Shown here one piece after another: positions 44,782-54,963 of a stretch of 64,000 nt of DNA. This DNA is from Ziziphus jujuba (lineage: Eukaryota > Streptophyta > Magnoliopsida > Rosales > Rhamnaceae). The position numbers and the translations under genes are program-made. The notes under the pieces were generated by a model, which was not told the DNA's origin, did not search any database, and saw only the letters and a list, made by a program, of their open reading frames with translations. The stretch is from assembly GCF_031755915.1 (NCBI RefSeq), contig NC_083390.1:12927001-12991000 (forward strand), written 5' to 3'. How positions within the stretch are numbered: the stretch's first letter is position 1; every line of letters begins with the position of its first letter.

Positions 44782-45916
44782 TGATGCGAATCCACCCGAG
44801 ACTGCTCGACCGACAACCCGCTGGGGTGCTGACCCAATACAAATGAAGGTGGGACCGATCACTAGGGCCCAAGCCAAGAAGTTCAAGGACAATCTTGCTG
44901 TCTTCATACAAGGAATAAGTCATAGTCAAGAGGGGTTGGCCACATCTAAAGAACCAAGGCCTGTTGTACTCATACAAGCAGTAGAAGCCAAAACAGGGTC
45001 GGGTGACGTTTTTGGTGATAATAAGGAGGCCGGGTTGTATGAATTGGAACCCCATCCTTATGGGTTCAATTCATATGGAGGATGAGTCATAGAAACCAGC
45101 CAAAGCAGCTTCAAAGCCGACCAACAAGGTGGTTTGCGCACAAGGAGAAGGAAAGGCCGGATTTGCTGTATTCCTTGCTGGCTTTACTGTATTTTACTGT
45201 ATTAGCCTTTTCTCATACTTCCAAGCAAGGGCAACGTGAGGAACTTCACAATAAGCTTATTTGGCATCCTACAAAGCATATTGAAGCTGATTTGGAGCTC
45301 AATTTGGTCAAAGATTAGTCAAAGTCAATTTAGTCAAAAAAAGCTATTATTATAGTTTCCTAATTTTATTCTACTTTTTGTTTTAGGAAACTACCATTAC
45401 TTTTTAGTTTTTATTTATTTATTTTCTGGACAAATAAATTTAGGAAAGTTATTATTTTATTATTTTCATTGTAAATTAATTAATTCCTAATTCAAAATAA
45501 AGGAATTAATTAATCCAAATTAGTTTAGGAAAAGGAAAGTTTCGGCCAAGGTAGACTTCTTCATTGTGTGGCCGGTTTTTCCTAGGGTTTTTAGGGTTTA
45601 TTTTGTTTCTTTCAAAGCCTATTTAAAGGCTTATTTTTCAATATGAATACAACTTTGATTTGATTAAGAAAATACTTGTGAGATTAATTATCTCTTTGTT
45701 CTTTGAGAACACCTAAAACACCATTAGAGAATTGGTTGTTTTAGCTTGACTTATCAATAGGTTTTCCATCCCCTATTGTGGCGTCTACATTATACCAAGG
45801 TTTCTAACCACAGGTTGGTTAGGGGTTGAGGTCCATTCCATTAGAACTTGAACTTAATTAAAGATCCGGGCTAATATAATACGGGTTTAGGAGCAGGTCG
45901 TCCTAGGTTCGTATCA
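44782..45916 (+). mobile_element. Solo LTR of the gypsy family (1,135 bp)
   Basis: It starts TGATGCGAATCC and ends GGTTCGTATCA, with a perfect TTCCA duplication (44777-44781 and 45917-45921). It lies within another LTR of the same family. It is close to identical to the LTR at 62541-63670, so these two belong to a young subgroup. It contains an open frame from its start to about 45085 that encodes the LTR part of the integrase tail (WGADPIQMKV, GPITRAQAKKFKDNL). Confidence 0.9.
44786..45085 (+). pseudogene. LTR-encoded integrase tail
   Basis: The frame that comes out of the integrase gene in a 3' LTR is open in this solo LTR from about its fourth base to the TGA at 45083-45085. It includes PTTRWGADPI, GPITRAQAKKFKDNLAVF and a variable end (LEPHPYGFN). 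The GPITRAQAKKFK block is basic and is conserved in the LTRs at 49603, 55021 (as MKTGPITRAKAKKF), 55500 and 62602. In this solo LTR no integrase gene precedes it, so it is not expressed as such. Confidence 0.65.
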
Positions 45917-46612
45917 TTCCAAGTAGGGACAACATGTGGGACTCCATAATAAGCTTATTTAGCATCCTAAAAAGCATACTGAAGCTGATGTGGAGGTCAA
46001 ATTGGTCAAAGATTGGTCAAAGTCAACTTAATCAAAAAGCTAGTATTTTAGTTTTCTAATTTGATTCTATGTTTTGTTTTAGGAAATTACCATTACTTAT
46101 TTATTTATTTATTTATTTATTTGCTGGACAAATTAGTTTAGGAAAGTTATTATTTTATTATTTTCATTGTAAATTAATTAATTTCTAATTCAAAATAAAG
46201 GAATTAATTAATCCAAATTAAATTAGGAAAGGAGGAGACTTTTGGCCATATTAGGATTCTTCATTGCATGGTCGGTTTTTCCATTTTGTTTTAGGGTTTT
46301 ATTTTGTTTTCTCTTAGCCTATAAAAGGGCTTCTTTTTGAGGAAAAACACACCACTAATAATATTCAGATTTTATTTTGTGAGATTGAATTTCTCTTTGT
46401 TCTTTTGAACACCTAAAACACTATTAGAGAGTGAGTGTTTTAGTTTGACTTATCAATAGGACTTCCATCACCCATTGTGGCATCTTCATTATATACCAAG
46501 GTTTCTAATTACAGGTTGGTTAGGGGTCAAGGTGATCATTAGAACTTGAACATAAGTAGATCCGGGCTAATATAATATGGGTTTGGGAGTAGGTCGTCCT
46601 AGGTTCGTATCA

Positions 46613-47430
46613 TATTCGGTGCATGTCCATACTTCTTGCAATGGGGCATGGTGGATAACCCCTACAATTTTGTTGTTATCATTCTTGTTGTTGCCTTGCA
46701 TTGTTGTTGTTGTTGAAACCTCCATAGCCGATTCCTCCTGTGTTCTTGTTTTTGTTCTTTTTGTTGTTCTTTTTATGTTGACTAAACATAAAAGCACTTT
46801 CCACAGACTCCTCCTTTCTTATGGCTCTTCTTTGTTTGGTTGCTTGGAGGGTATTGATAAGCTTAATTAATGTAATCTCACTAAGATTCTTTGATTCCTC
46901 AAGGAAAGAAATCTTAGCTTCAAAATTTTCGATTAAGCTCACCAATACCTTCTCTACAACCATTTGGTGGTTAATGGCTCTCCAAGGACTCTAATTTGGT
47001 TCACAACCTTTAGTAGTCTATCGATGAAGTCCTTAACCAAGTCATTTTCTTTCATTCTAATTGTTTCAAACTCTCTTCTAAAGTTTAAAACTTGCATTGG
47101 TCTAGTCCTAGTGTTTCCTTGAAATTCTTCTTGCAACTTTAACCAAACTTCTTTAACAATTGTACAAGACATGATTCTAGTGAAGATGGAGTCACTCACT
47201 GAAGAATGAAAGGCTATTAAGGCCTTGAATCCTTTGGCTATCTTGATCTCATGTGCAAGTCTTTGTGCTCGTGTGGCATTTGCTCTCAACTCCTCAACTT
47301 CATAACCTTCTTCCATCACATCCCAAAGTCCAAAGGCTTGTAGTTAGACATTCATCTTTATACTCCAAATGGAGTAGTTTTGGTCCTCAAATTTTGGTGG
47401 AGTGGGTGGTGCAAAACTTTGAAAAGCCAT
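46613..47430 (-). pseudogene. Gag of copia element 2, truncated
   Basis: The minus-strand frame starts at the ATG 47430-47428 with MAFQSFAPPTPPKFEDQN, parallel to the gag start of copia element 1. It continues through the gag domain (AHEIKIAKGFKALIAFHS, MQVLNFRREFETIRMK, DFIDRLLKVVNQIR), a basic linker and the first zinc knuckle. A TAG lies shortly after the start (about 47343), another stop lies at about 46970, and the zinc knuckle has lost one base. The rest of the element is missing: gypsy element 1's LTR abuts at 46612. Confidence 0.85.
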
Positions 47431-47562
47431 GACATAAAATCGGATTTTGAAGAAAGTAACTCTTAGGATGAATTTTTATACCACTTCAAACCAAAAGTGA
47501 AAGGAATGAAATAGGATGTTCTCTCACAAGAAAATAGGCTAGAAAGAAAGCTCACAAGCAAA

Positions 47563-47573
47563 GATCTGATACA
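47563..47573 (-). promoter_or_regulatory. Degenerate primer-binding site of copia element 2
   Basis: On the minus strand TGTATCAGATC lies between the LTR and gag. It is two changes away from TGGTATCAGAGC as far as the alignment can be made. Confidence 0.65.
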
Positions 47574-48586
47574 TTTTGGAGTTTGGTGTGGTTTTCAGGT
47601 TCGCTTGTCCAAGAGTGTTGTACATATGGTGTTAGTCTTGTGCACAACCTTTAATCCGGTTTTCTGTTTGGTATTTCTGTGATTTTTATGTTTGTTTTTG
47701 GTATGGTAATATTGAGACTTGTTAGGGTTTTTGTTTGGAAGGAAGAAGAAGAAGATGAAGAAAAAAGATGAAGAAGAGGATGAAGAAGAAGAGAAGATGC
47801 TGAAGTAGGCCACACAACTAGACAGCACAATGCATCATTTCATTTCATTAATTTGTTGCATTATATAGATACAAAATTTGTCTCACACATGTGAAGTGTG
47901 TGTAAGACTAAATGGAAATCTTTAAAATTCAAAAATTACACATTTCCCACTCAAAATTCGGATACATAACTGTTCAACAACCAGCTCACATGTGGGTGAG
48001 ATTTTGAACTTCAAAAAACTGTCTTCATGAAATCGGGTAATGCTACTTTGACCTGATGGAAGGCTGAGATATCTTCATCCAAATTGATTGAGTTTTGACA
48101 TGTGGCATGTTGAAATATTAAGGATGAAATCTATAGAAGACCAAGTCCAAAATAATTGGGTAAGGACTCCAATTCATCTCAAACCCATGGGCCATAAATG
48201 TTGGAAATTTCAGCGGTTATGCCAACTTACAACTAACATATCTTCGGCTTCCCAAGTCCTTTTTGAGTCATTATTTTTGTAATATTTTCTTTTACATGTC
48301 TATTGCAACATATCCAAAAACCATAACTTGATTATAAGAACCCAAAATATGCCAGCCCCAACATAACCATTTTATAAAACAAAATCAATACCCAACAAAG
48401 AGATAATTCCTAAGTTAAATATAACAAAACTTAGGCATTCAAAAGACATTAAAAGGAATATAAAACATAGTCATAAATATTGCTTTAAGACATTCAACAA
48501 AATATTTCTTGTAAAGAAAGAAAGAGGATGCAAACCTTGGTGAACTTTGGGTTGCACAAGGTGGTAAGATTACCATCTTTTCAACA
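47574..48586 (-). repeat. 5' LTR of copia element 2 (about 1,013 bp)
   Basis: The left end (TTTTGGAGTTTGGTGTGG) and right end (ACCATCTTTTCAACA) match the ends of the copia element 1 LTR in position and partly in sequence, and the length is the same within a few bases. The interior has diverged strongly, so this is a related family rather than a close copy. A GA-rich repeat (GAAGAAGAAGATGAAG) lies at about 47740-47800, at a position like the GA tract of element 1. The LTR is inserted in a gypsy LTR whose next part is at 48587. Confidence 0.8.
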
Positions 48587-49378
48587 GAAGATTCTAAGCC
48601 TGTGCTAGGCATCCAGGTTTCGAAGGTAAAAATGGATTCGGGAAGCTGTTTCGGTGCATTTGAGGGTTCCGGGCAGCAAGAGGCGAGATTAGCTTCCTAT
48701 GAGCTTGCCTAAACTCCCCAAGAGGTCACAAAATCATGCCAAGGTAGAGGCAAGGGCATCCAAGCACTCCTAATGGCATCCAAGCTCCCAACATTGGCGA
48801 TTTTGCACATAAGGCATTGAGAGGTGGTTTATTTGCATTCCAAGCAAACTTTGACCATTACAATCAATGACAACATATGGGGACCAGTTTTATTCCTTTT
48901 AGGCATCCCACATGGCATGTTGGATTAGATTTGGAGCCTAAATTAGCTGGAGATATGACAAGGACAATTTATTAGTAAAGCTAATCAACTACTTTCAAAA
49001 TCTAGAATTTGACTTTTATATTAGAAACTAGTCTCTTGTTTTTTGTTTCTGTTTAGTCGTTTGCTGACAAATTAATTTAGGAAGGTTGAATTTTAATATT
49101 TATGATTGTAAATTAATTAATTCCTCTTTCAAAATTAAGGAATTAATTAATACAAATTAGAATAGGAAAGAAAGAAAAATTGGTAACTACTTTTGTTTAA
49201 CCTTATTGGCCGGTTTTCATCTATTGGCTTAGGGATTTTTTTTTTTTCGGTAACTCTAGCCTATTTAAAGGATTTATTTGTTAATAAGAGGCAAATCATT
49301 ATTATTCAGAAAATTAGTTGTGAGAGAGATTTCTCTTCATTCTTTTAGAACACCAAATAGAGAACTAGTGTCTATCTT
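48587..49378 (+). repeat. Gypsy LTR fragment
   Basis: It corresponds to the middle and later parts of the gypsy LTR: the 'gattccgggcagcaag' block, the 'ggcatcc..catggcat' block, 'taattaattcct' with its inverted partner, and 'gaacacc'. The start is cut by the copia 2 LTR and the end by the 5' LTR of gypsy element 2 at 49379. It is more diverged than the neighbouring LTRs. Confidence 0.75.
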
Positions 49379-51525
49379 TGATGAGAATAATCTCGAACCC
49401 ACACAACCGACTACCCTTTGAGGTGCTAATCCGATACGGATAAAAACTGAGCCAATCACTAGAGCTCAAGCCAATAGATTTAAGGACAATCTGGCTGCCT
49501 TTATACAGGGATTAATCCATTCTCGAAAGGGCTTGTCAATATGATGAGAATCCGCCCGAGCCCGCATAACTGACAACATGTTGGGGTGCTGACCCGATAC
49601 GGATGAAAACCAGGTCGATCACTAGAGCTCAAGCCAAGAGGTTCAAGGATAACCTAGTAACATTTATACAGGGAGTAGTTAATTCTCAAAAGAGCTTGTC
49701 CATACCTAAAGATACAAAGCCTATTCTAAGCATCCAAGTGGTGGAAGCCGATGTGGACCTGGGTAGCAGTTTTCGTGCAAATTTGGATTCCGGGCAGCAA
49801 GAAATGGTTCCAACACTTCATGAACTCAAAATATCATTAAGAGGATATGGAATCTAGCCAAGGCAAAATCAAAAGCATCTAAAAAGGACTTGTACAGACA
49901 ACATCTCAATTTGGCCAAAAATGTGCTGTTTTGCTACTGGCTTTGACTTTTCTTCTTATTTGACTTATTCTAATCAAGGGGAAACATGTGGGAATCATTA
50001 TTAATCATATTTAGCATCCTAAATGGCATATAGAAGCTAATTTGGAGCCCAAACAAGCTGAAGATTATTTATTTGCTGGGCAAATCAATGTTGGAAAGTT
50101 ATTATTTTATTATTTTCATTGTAAATTAATTAATTCCTAATTCAAAATAAACGAATTAATTAATCCAAATTAGATTAGCAAAGGAAGTGAATTTTGGTCA
50201 AGCTAGGTTTCCTATTCTTTGGTGGTCGGTTTTACCTAGATAATTATGGTTTTATTTTGTAACTTTTAGCCTATTTAGGGGCTTTTATCAATAATATTCA
50301 GTACATTATTCATACAAAAAATTATTTGTGAGATTGAATTCTCTTTATTTTCTTTGAACACCTAAAACACCATTAGTGAATAAGTGTTTTAGTTTAACTT
50401 ATCAATAGGATATCTATCACCTATTATGGCATCTTCATTATACCAAGATTTCTAATCACAGGTTGGTTAGGGGTTAAGGGTTAAGGTGACCATTAGAACT
50501 TGAACAAAATTAGATCTGGGCTAATATAGTACAGGTTGAAGCATAGGTCGTCCTAGGTTCGTATCATAATACCCAAAGATAGAAAGTCTATTTTAAGCAT
50601 CCTAGTCTTGGAGGCCGATACGGACCCGGATAGCTGTTTTCGTACAAATATGGACTCTGGGTAGTAAGAAATGGTTCCAACTCTTCATGGATTCAATGAA
50701 TATCACTAAGAGGTCATGGTCATGGAATCAAGTTAAGGTAGAATCAAAGGCAAACAAAATGGGCTTGTGCAAATAGGAGGATTTTTGGCCGAAAATTGCT
50801 ATATTGCTTGTAACTTTGCTATATTTTGCTGGGTTGCCATTTTCTCTTTATTCCAATAAAGGGCACCATGTAGGCTCAATGATCATCCTATTTGGCATCC
50901 TACAAGGCATATGGATGCTGATTTGAAGCTTAAATTGGTCGAAGATTGATCCAAGACAGCTTAATTAGAAAGATAGTCAATTTGTTTCCTAGTTTGATTT
51001 TGACTTTTTGTTTTAGGAACTTAGTCTTTTATTTGATTTCTATTTAGTTATTTTCTAGAAAAACCAACTTAGGAAATTTATTATTTTATTATTTTCATTA
51101 TAAATTAATTAATTTCTAATTCAAAATAAAGAAATTAATTAATCAAAATTAGATTAGGAAAGGAGAGAGAAAATTCGGCCAAGCTTGGTTTCCTAATCTT
51201 TTGGCCGATTTTGTCATAGTTTTTTCTCAATATTTAACGACTTTATTTCTCAATAATATGCAGTACATTATTCATAAAGAAAAATATTTGTGAAAAATAA
51301 TTCTCTATGTTCTGTTTGAACACCTAAAACATCTAATAGAAATCAAGTGTTTTAATTTGATTTATCCATAGGACATCCATAACCTATTGTGTCATCTTCA
51401 TCATATACCAAGGTTTCTAATCCCAAGTTGATTGGGGGTTAAAGTGACCATTAGAACTTAAACTTGATTGTGATTCGGGCTAATATAATACGGGTTTAGG
51501 AGCAAGTCAACCTAGGTTCGTATCA
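49379..51525 (+). repeat. 5' LTR of gypsy element 2, interrupted
   Basis: It starts TGATGAGAATAATC and ends AGGTTCGTATCA, directly before the primer-binding site. It is interrupted at 49542-50566 by a solo LTR of the same family. The reading of the outer LTR is continuous across the insertion (…CTTGTCAATA then CCCAAAGATAG). Confidence 0.85.
49542..50566 (+). mobile_element. Solo LTR of the gypsy family (1,025 bp)
   Basis: It starts TGATGAGAATCC and ends AGGTTCGTATCA, flanked by CAATA (49537-49541) and TAATA (50567-50571), which is a 5-bp duplication with one change. It includes the integrase-tail frame (GARPITRAQAKRF-like block near 49610) to about 49857. Confidence 0.82.
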
Positions 51526-51527
51526 TT

Positions 51528-51540
51528 TAGTATCAGAGCC
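51528..51540 (+). promoter_or_regulatory. Primer-binding site of gypsy element 2
   Basis: TAGTATCAGAGCC lies 2 bp after the LTR end. It has one change from the initiator tRNA-Met complement TGGTATCAGAGCC. Confidence 0.8.
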
Positions 51541-52624
51541 AAATTTCGTTAAGATTTGATCCATCTTAATTGTTTTATTTATTTTTCTGTCATTCTACAA
51601 TTTTAGAATTAGGTTAATATTTTTCTTAGTTCATACACGTTTTGAATAAAAAAGGAAAAAAAATTTGTTTCTTAGTCAAATTAGGTTTCCTTGTTTTACC
51701 GTATTTTTGGTTTCTAGTTTGTTGGTTGGTTTTCATCATTGTTCTAGTTAATTTGGTTTGCTGTTGGTTTTTCTTTGCTGTTTTAATCTTAATTAGTTGC
51801 ATTCATTTCAAAAATAAAAAATAAAAAAGGAAAACGGCAGGATTTGCGGCAACGTATTGCAAACTCACAAAATTTGTAATTTGTGTGGCCATAGGTGTGA
51901 GCTTCAATTTTTGGCATTGGAATTGCAATTTTTCGTGTTTATTCTTACTATTGGATTTGAGTTTATAATCTGTGAGTTTAAAAAAAAAAAAAAGAGAAAG
52001 AAAAGCCAAAGAAAAAAAATTGTAAAAGGTTGGTTTTTAGTCGAAGTTTGGAATTCGAATTTGTTTGCTAGAAAATTGTTGGAGTTGCTGAGTTATTGCC
52101 TATTTGTTCAATAATTGATTGCTGGTAAATTGAATTTTGAGTGCTAAAAATTGTTTGGATTAAAATTGGTAAAGAATTTGATACAAAGACTTAAATTACA
52201 AGAACAACAGCCAACAACTACCCCATATTTGTTCGAATTGTTTCTTGTTCGTTGTTTGGATCTCTTTTCTAAATTTTATCCTTTAATTATTGATTTCTTA
52301 ATATTTCAAAAATTACTTGTTGAGTTACCTTATTTTTGGCTAGTGAGGTCGAGGCTAGGTTTTGTCAATTTACTCGGTACTAGTTTGTAGTTGCTGTTTT
52401 GTTGATAGGTTAAATTAAGACATACTTGTGGTCTAGTCGCTGTTTTTTGTGTGTTTTCATTAGAACTTTTAAATAATTCATCGAGTGGAAAAAGGCAAAA
52501 GAGTGTGAGCTTAAAAGAGGGTAAAAGCCAAAACTAGTGTGCAAACACCAGTGTTGAGAACTTGTTTGAGTGAAACACATGAGGGAGTGATTTTGGTGAG
52601 AATTTTGGTGTTATTTATACTAAC
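51541..52624 (+). other. Leader of gypsy element 2
   Basis: AT-rich leader between the primer-binding site and the gag ATG at 52625. It matches the leader of gypsy element 1 at many blocks, especially the last about 150 bp. Open frames in it (51642-51824, 51857-52114, 52151-52390) are not conserved in the other leader. Confidence 0.7.
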
Positions 52625-53985
52625 ATGGCAGATTCAAGGATGAGAAGAGGATATGGCTCATTTAGAATTAATGAAGAGGAATCCATAAGATTCAAAGGTG
52701 ATTCTCGAGTAATAGGAAGTGGAGGTAAGCCTACCGACATGATGGCGATTTTAGAACAACTTCAAAGGATGAATGCTCCTTTTGATCACTTAGATCAAAG
52801 GATGGACATGTTAGAAACATCTTAAGGTGGGCCAAATCCTAGGAAAGAACTTCAGGGAGGTCAAGGACAAGGACAAGGAGGTCATGCACGACCTAGGGAA
52901 GAATTTGAAGTGGGTAATTTTAGAAATGATTCGAAGAGGGAGTCAATGGTATTTTTGCTTACCAAGGAAGGCCAACCTATAGGAGGCATGGAAGAGAAGA
53001 AGATGATGATCTTTGGAAACATTAAGGTCAACATTCTACCATTTATGGGAAAGAGTGATCTAGAAGCTTACCTAGAATGGGAGGAGTAAATGGAGATGAT
53101 TTTTTATTGTCATAACTATTCAGAGGCTAAGAAAGTTAAATTGGCAGCTTTGGAGTTTGGACATTATGCACTCCAATGGTGGATAAATGAGCAAAGTACC
53201 TGAAGGAGAGTTGGTAATGAATTGATTACTACGTGGCGGCAAATGAAAGGAGCCATAAGTAAAAGATTTATGCCGACTCACTATCATAGGTTACTACATC
53301 AAAGACTCCAATCATTAACTCAAGGAAGTAGGACCGTGGAGGATTATTTTAAAGAGATGGAGATGCTCATGATGAGGTTGAGCATGAATAAAGATCGAGA
53401 GGCAACCATGGCACAGTTTCTAGGTGGTTTGAACCGTGAGATAGCCAATCAAGTAGAATTGTAACAATATGTGGAATTGGAAGAGATGTTGCATGTGGCT
53501 ATTTAGCTAAAGCACCAAATCAAGAGGATAGGTGAAAGCTCACGGTTTGGAGGTGTTTCAAGTAGCAGGAGGACAAATCCAAGTGTTTGGAGAAGCAATC
53601 TTACATATGTTACAAAGCCAATCGAAACTTAGAGAAGAAAATTCCAATCGGCCAAGGAAAGAAGCAAAAGCCGAATCTATCCAAGCACCTAGGATTGAAG
53701 GTAAAACTGATCCTAAACCTTCTAGAACTCATGGCATTGTATGTTTTAAGTGCCAGGGATGAGGACAAATTGCTAGTCAATGCTCGAATAGGAGGATCAT
53801 GGTGCTGAAAGGTAATGGAGACTTGGAATCTGAAAGTGAAGAAAGTGAAGCTAAAACCAAATTTGATCTTGAAGAAATTGGAGGTGAGGAACATGAGGAA
53901 TATGAAACACTCAAGGTTTCAAAGGTTGAATTGAATTTGGTGGCAAGAAAGGTTCTAACCATGTACAAAGATGAGGATTGAATTC
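52625..53985 (+). pseudogene. Gypsy element 2 gag with zinc knuckle
   Basis: It begins MADSRMRRGYGSFRINEEE at ATG 52625. It continues through a glycine/glutamine-rich part, YLEWEE, MIFYCHNYSEAKKVKLAA, FGHYALQWWINEQS, and the block KEMEMLMMRLSMNKDREA (about 53350-53410). The zinc knuckle (IVCFKCQG, stop, GQIASQC) is at about 53740-53785. Stops at about 52823, 53088, 53202, 53462, 53503 and 53760 break the frame. Gag would form the particle and bind RNA. It is the best-preserved gag start of the gypsy family in the window. Confidence 0.85.
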
Positions 53986-54963
53986 AAAGAGAGAACATCT
54001 TCCACACTCGATATGAAATTCAATGTGACATATGTAGTATGATAGTTGATAGTGGAAGTTGTGCTAATGTAATTAGTAATTTGATAGTTAATAAATTAGG
54101 ATTAGCAACCATTAAATATCAAGCACTATATAGATTACAATGGCTTAATGATAGTGGTGAGATGAAAGTAAACAAACAAGCTAAAGTAAAATTCAGCATT
54201 GATAAATATGTGGATATTGTATTGTGTTATGTTGTTCCCATGCATGGTGGTCATATTTTAGTGGGGAGGCCATGGCAATTTGATAAGGATGCCATACACT
54301 ATGGAAGATAGAATTCCATTATTTCTAAATTTAAGGGGAAAAAGGTTAAGCTGGAGCCGTTAACTCCAAAGGAGGTATTTAGAGATCAACTTCAGATGCA
54401 ACAAAGGAGGAAGGCCGAACGACTCAAGAAGAAAGCAAGCATGGCACCCACAGTTTCACCATCCATCCAAGAAGGTAGGTCTAAACTTGTTATCCAAGGT
54501 AAGTCCTCTAAAATTCAAATTGCGTGGAAACATCATGATAAACCTGAGAGTGAGAAAAAGCATGAAAAAGCTGAAAGTGAGGGTAAAGGAGTGGGTGTCC
54601 GTGAGTGAGAAAAAAAAAGAAAGTAAAGAGAAAAAAAAATTATCTTAATTTTAGGGAAATTAAAAAGGCATTTTTGAGTGATAAACCCCTACTGGTCATG
54701 ATTTATAGAGATGTTTATTTAAATGGTCAAGCTAAGCCTAAAGAACTTGAATTGCCAAGTTCTATCTCTTCTTTTTTACAAGATTTTCAAGATGTCTTTC
54801 TGGAGGAGATTCCTAATGGTTTACCACCTATCCGAGGGATTGAACATCAAATGGATTTTGCTTCGGGAGCTGCAATTCCTAATAGGCTTGCATATAGCAG
54901 TAATCCTGAGGAGACAAAGAAGCTATAATGGCAGGTAAGTGAGCTACTTAACAAAAGTTATAT
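53986..54963 (+). pseudogene. Gypsy element 2 protease and start of reverse transcriptase
   Basis: The protease has SMIVDSGSCANVISNLIV (intact DSG at about 54045), LGLATIKYQALYRLQWLN and VPMHGGHILVGRPWQFDK. After a charged linker it continues FREIKKAFLSDKPLLVM, SSFLQDFQDVFLEEIPNG, LPPIRGIEHQMDFASGAA and ETKKL, then QVSELLNKSYI. This is the usual sequence before the RT palm. It is cut at 54963 by an LTR insertion and continues at about 57222. Frame shifts at about 54600 and a stop at 54926 are present. Unlike copies 1 and 3 it keeps the RT start. Confidence 0.85.

Larger units (their letters stand above)
3692..46612 (+). mobile_element. Ty3/gypsy element 1 (truncated, host of the copia insertion)
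   Basis: In order: truncated 5' LTR (to 3992), primer-binding site, leader, gag start (5098), solo LTR of another family (5404-8492), gag middle, 33.7-kb copia insertion (8898-42588), rest of gag, protease, deleted pol, integrase end, polypurine tract (44365-44377), and a 3' LTR (44378-46612) that itself holds a solo LTR. The coding sequence has several stops and lacks most of reverse transcriptase, RNase H and the integrase core, so it is non-autonomous. Assigning both halves to one element rests on the GTAGG duplication and the continuous gag reading across the copia insertion. Confidence 0.85.
44378..46612 (+). repeat. 3' LTR of gypsy element 1, interrupted
   Basis: It starts TGATGTGAATCC after the polypurine tract, is interrupted at 44782-45916 by a solo LTR of the same family, and resumes to the end ...TAGGTTCGTATCA. 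Without the insertion and its duplication it is about 1,095 bp. The sequence after 46612 is the gag of another copia element, into which gypsy 1 probably inserted. The matching duplication on the left cannot be checked because the 5' LTR is truncated. Confidence 0.85.
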
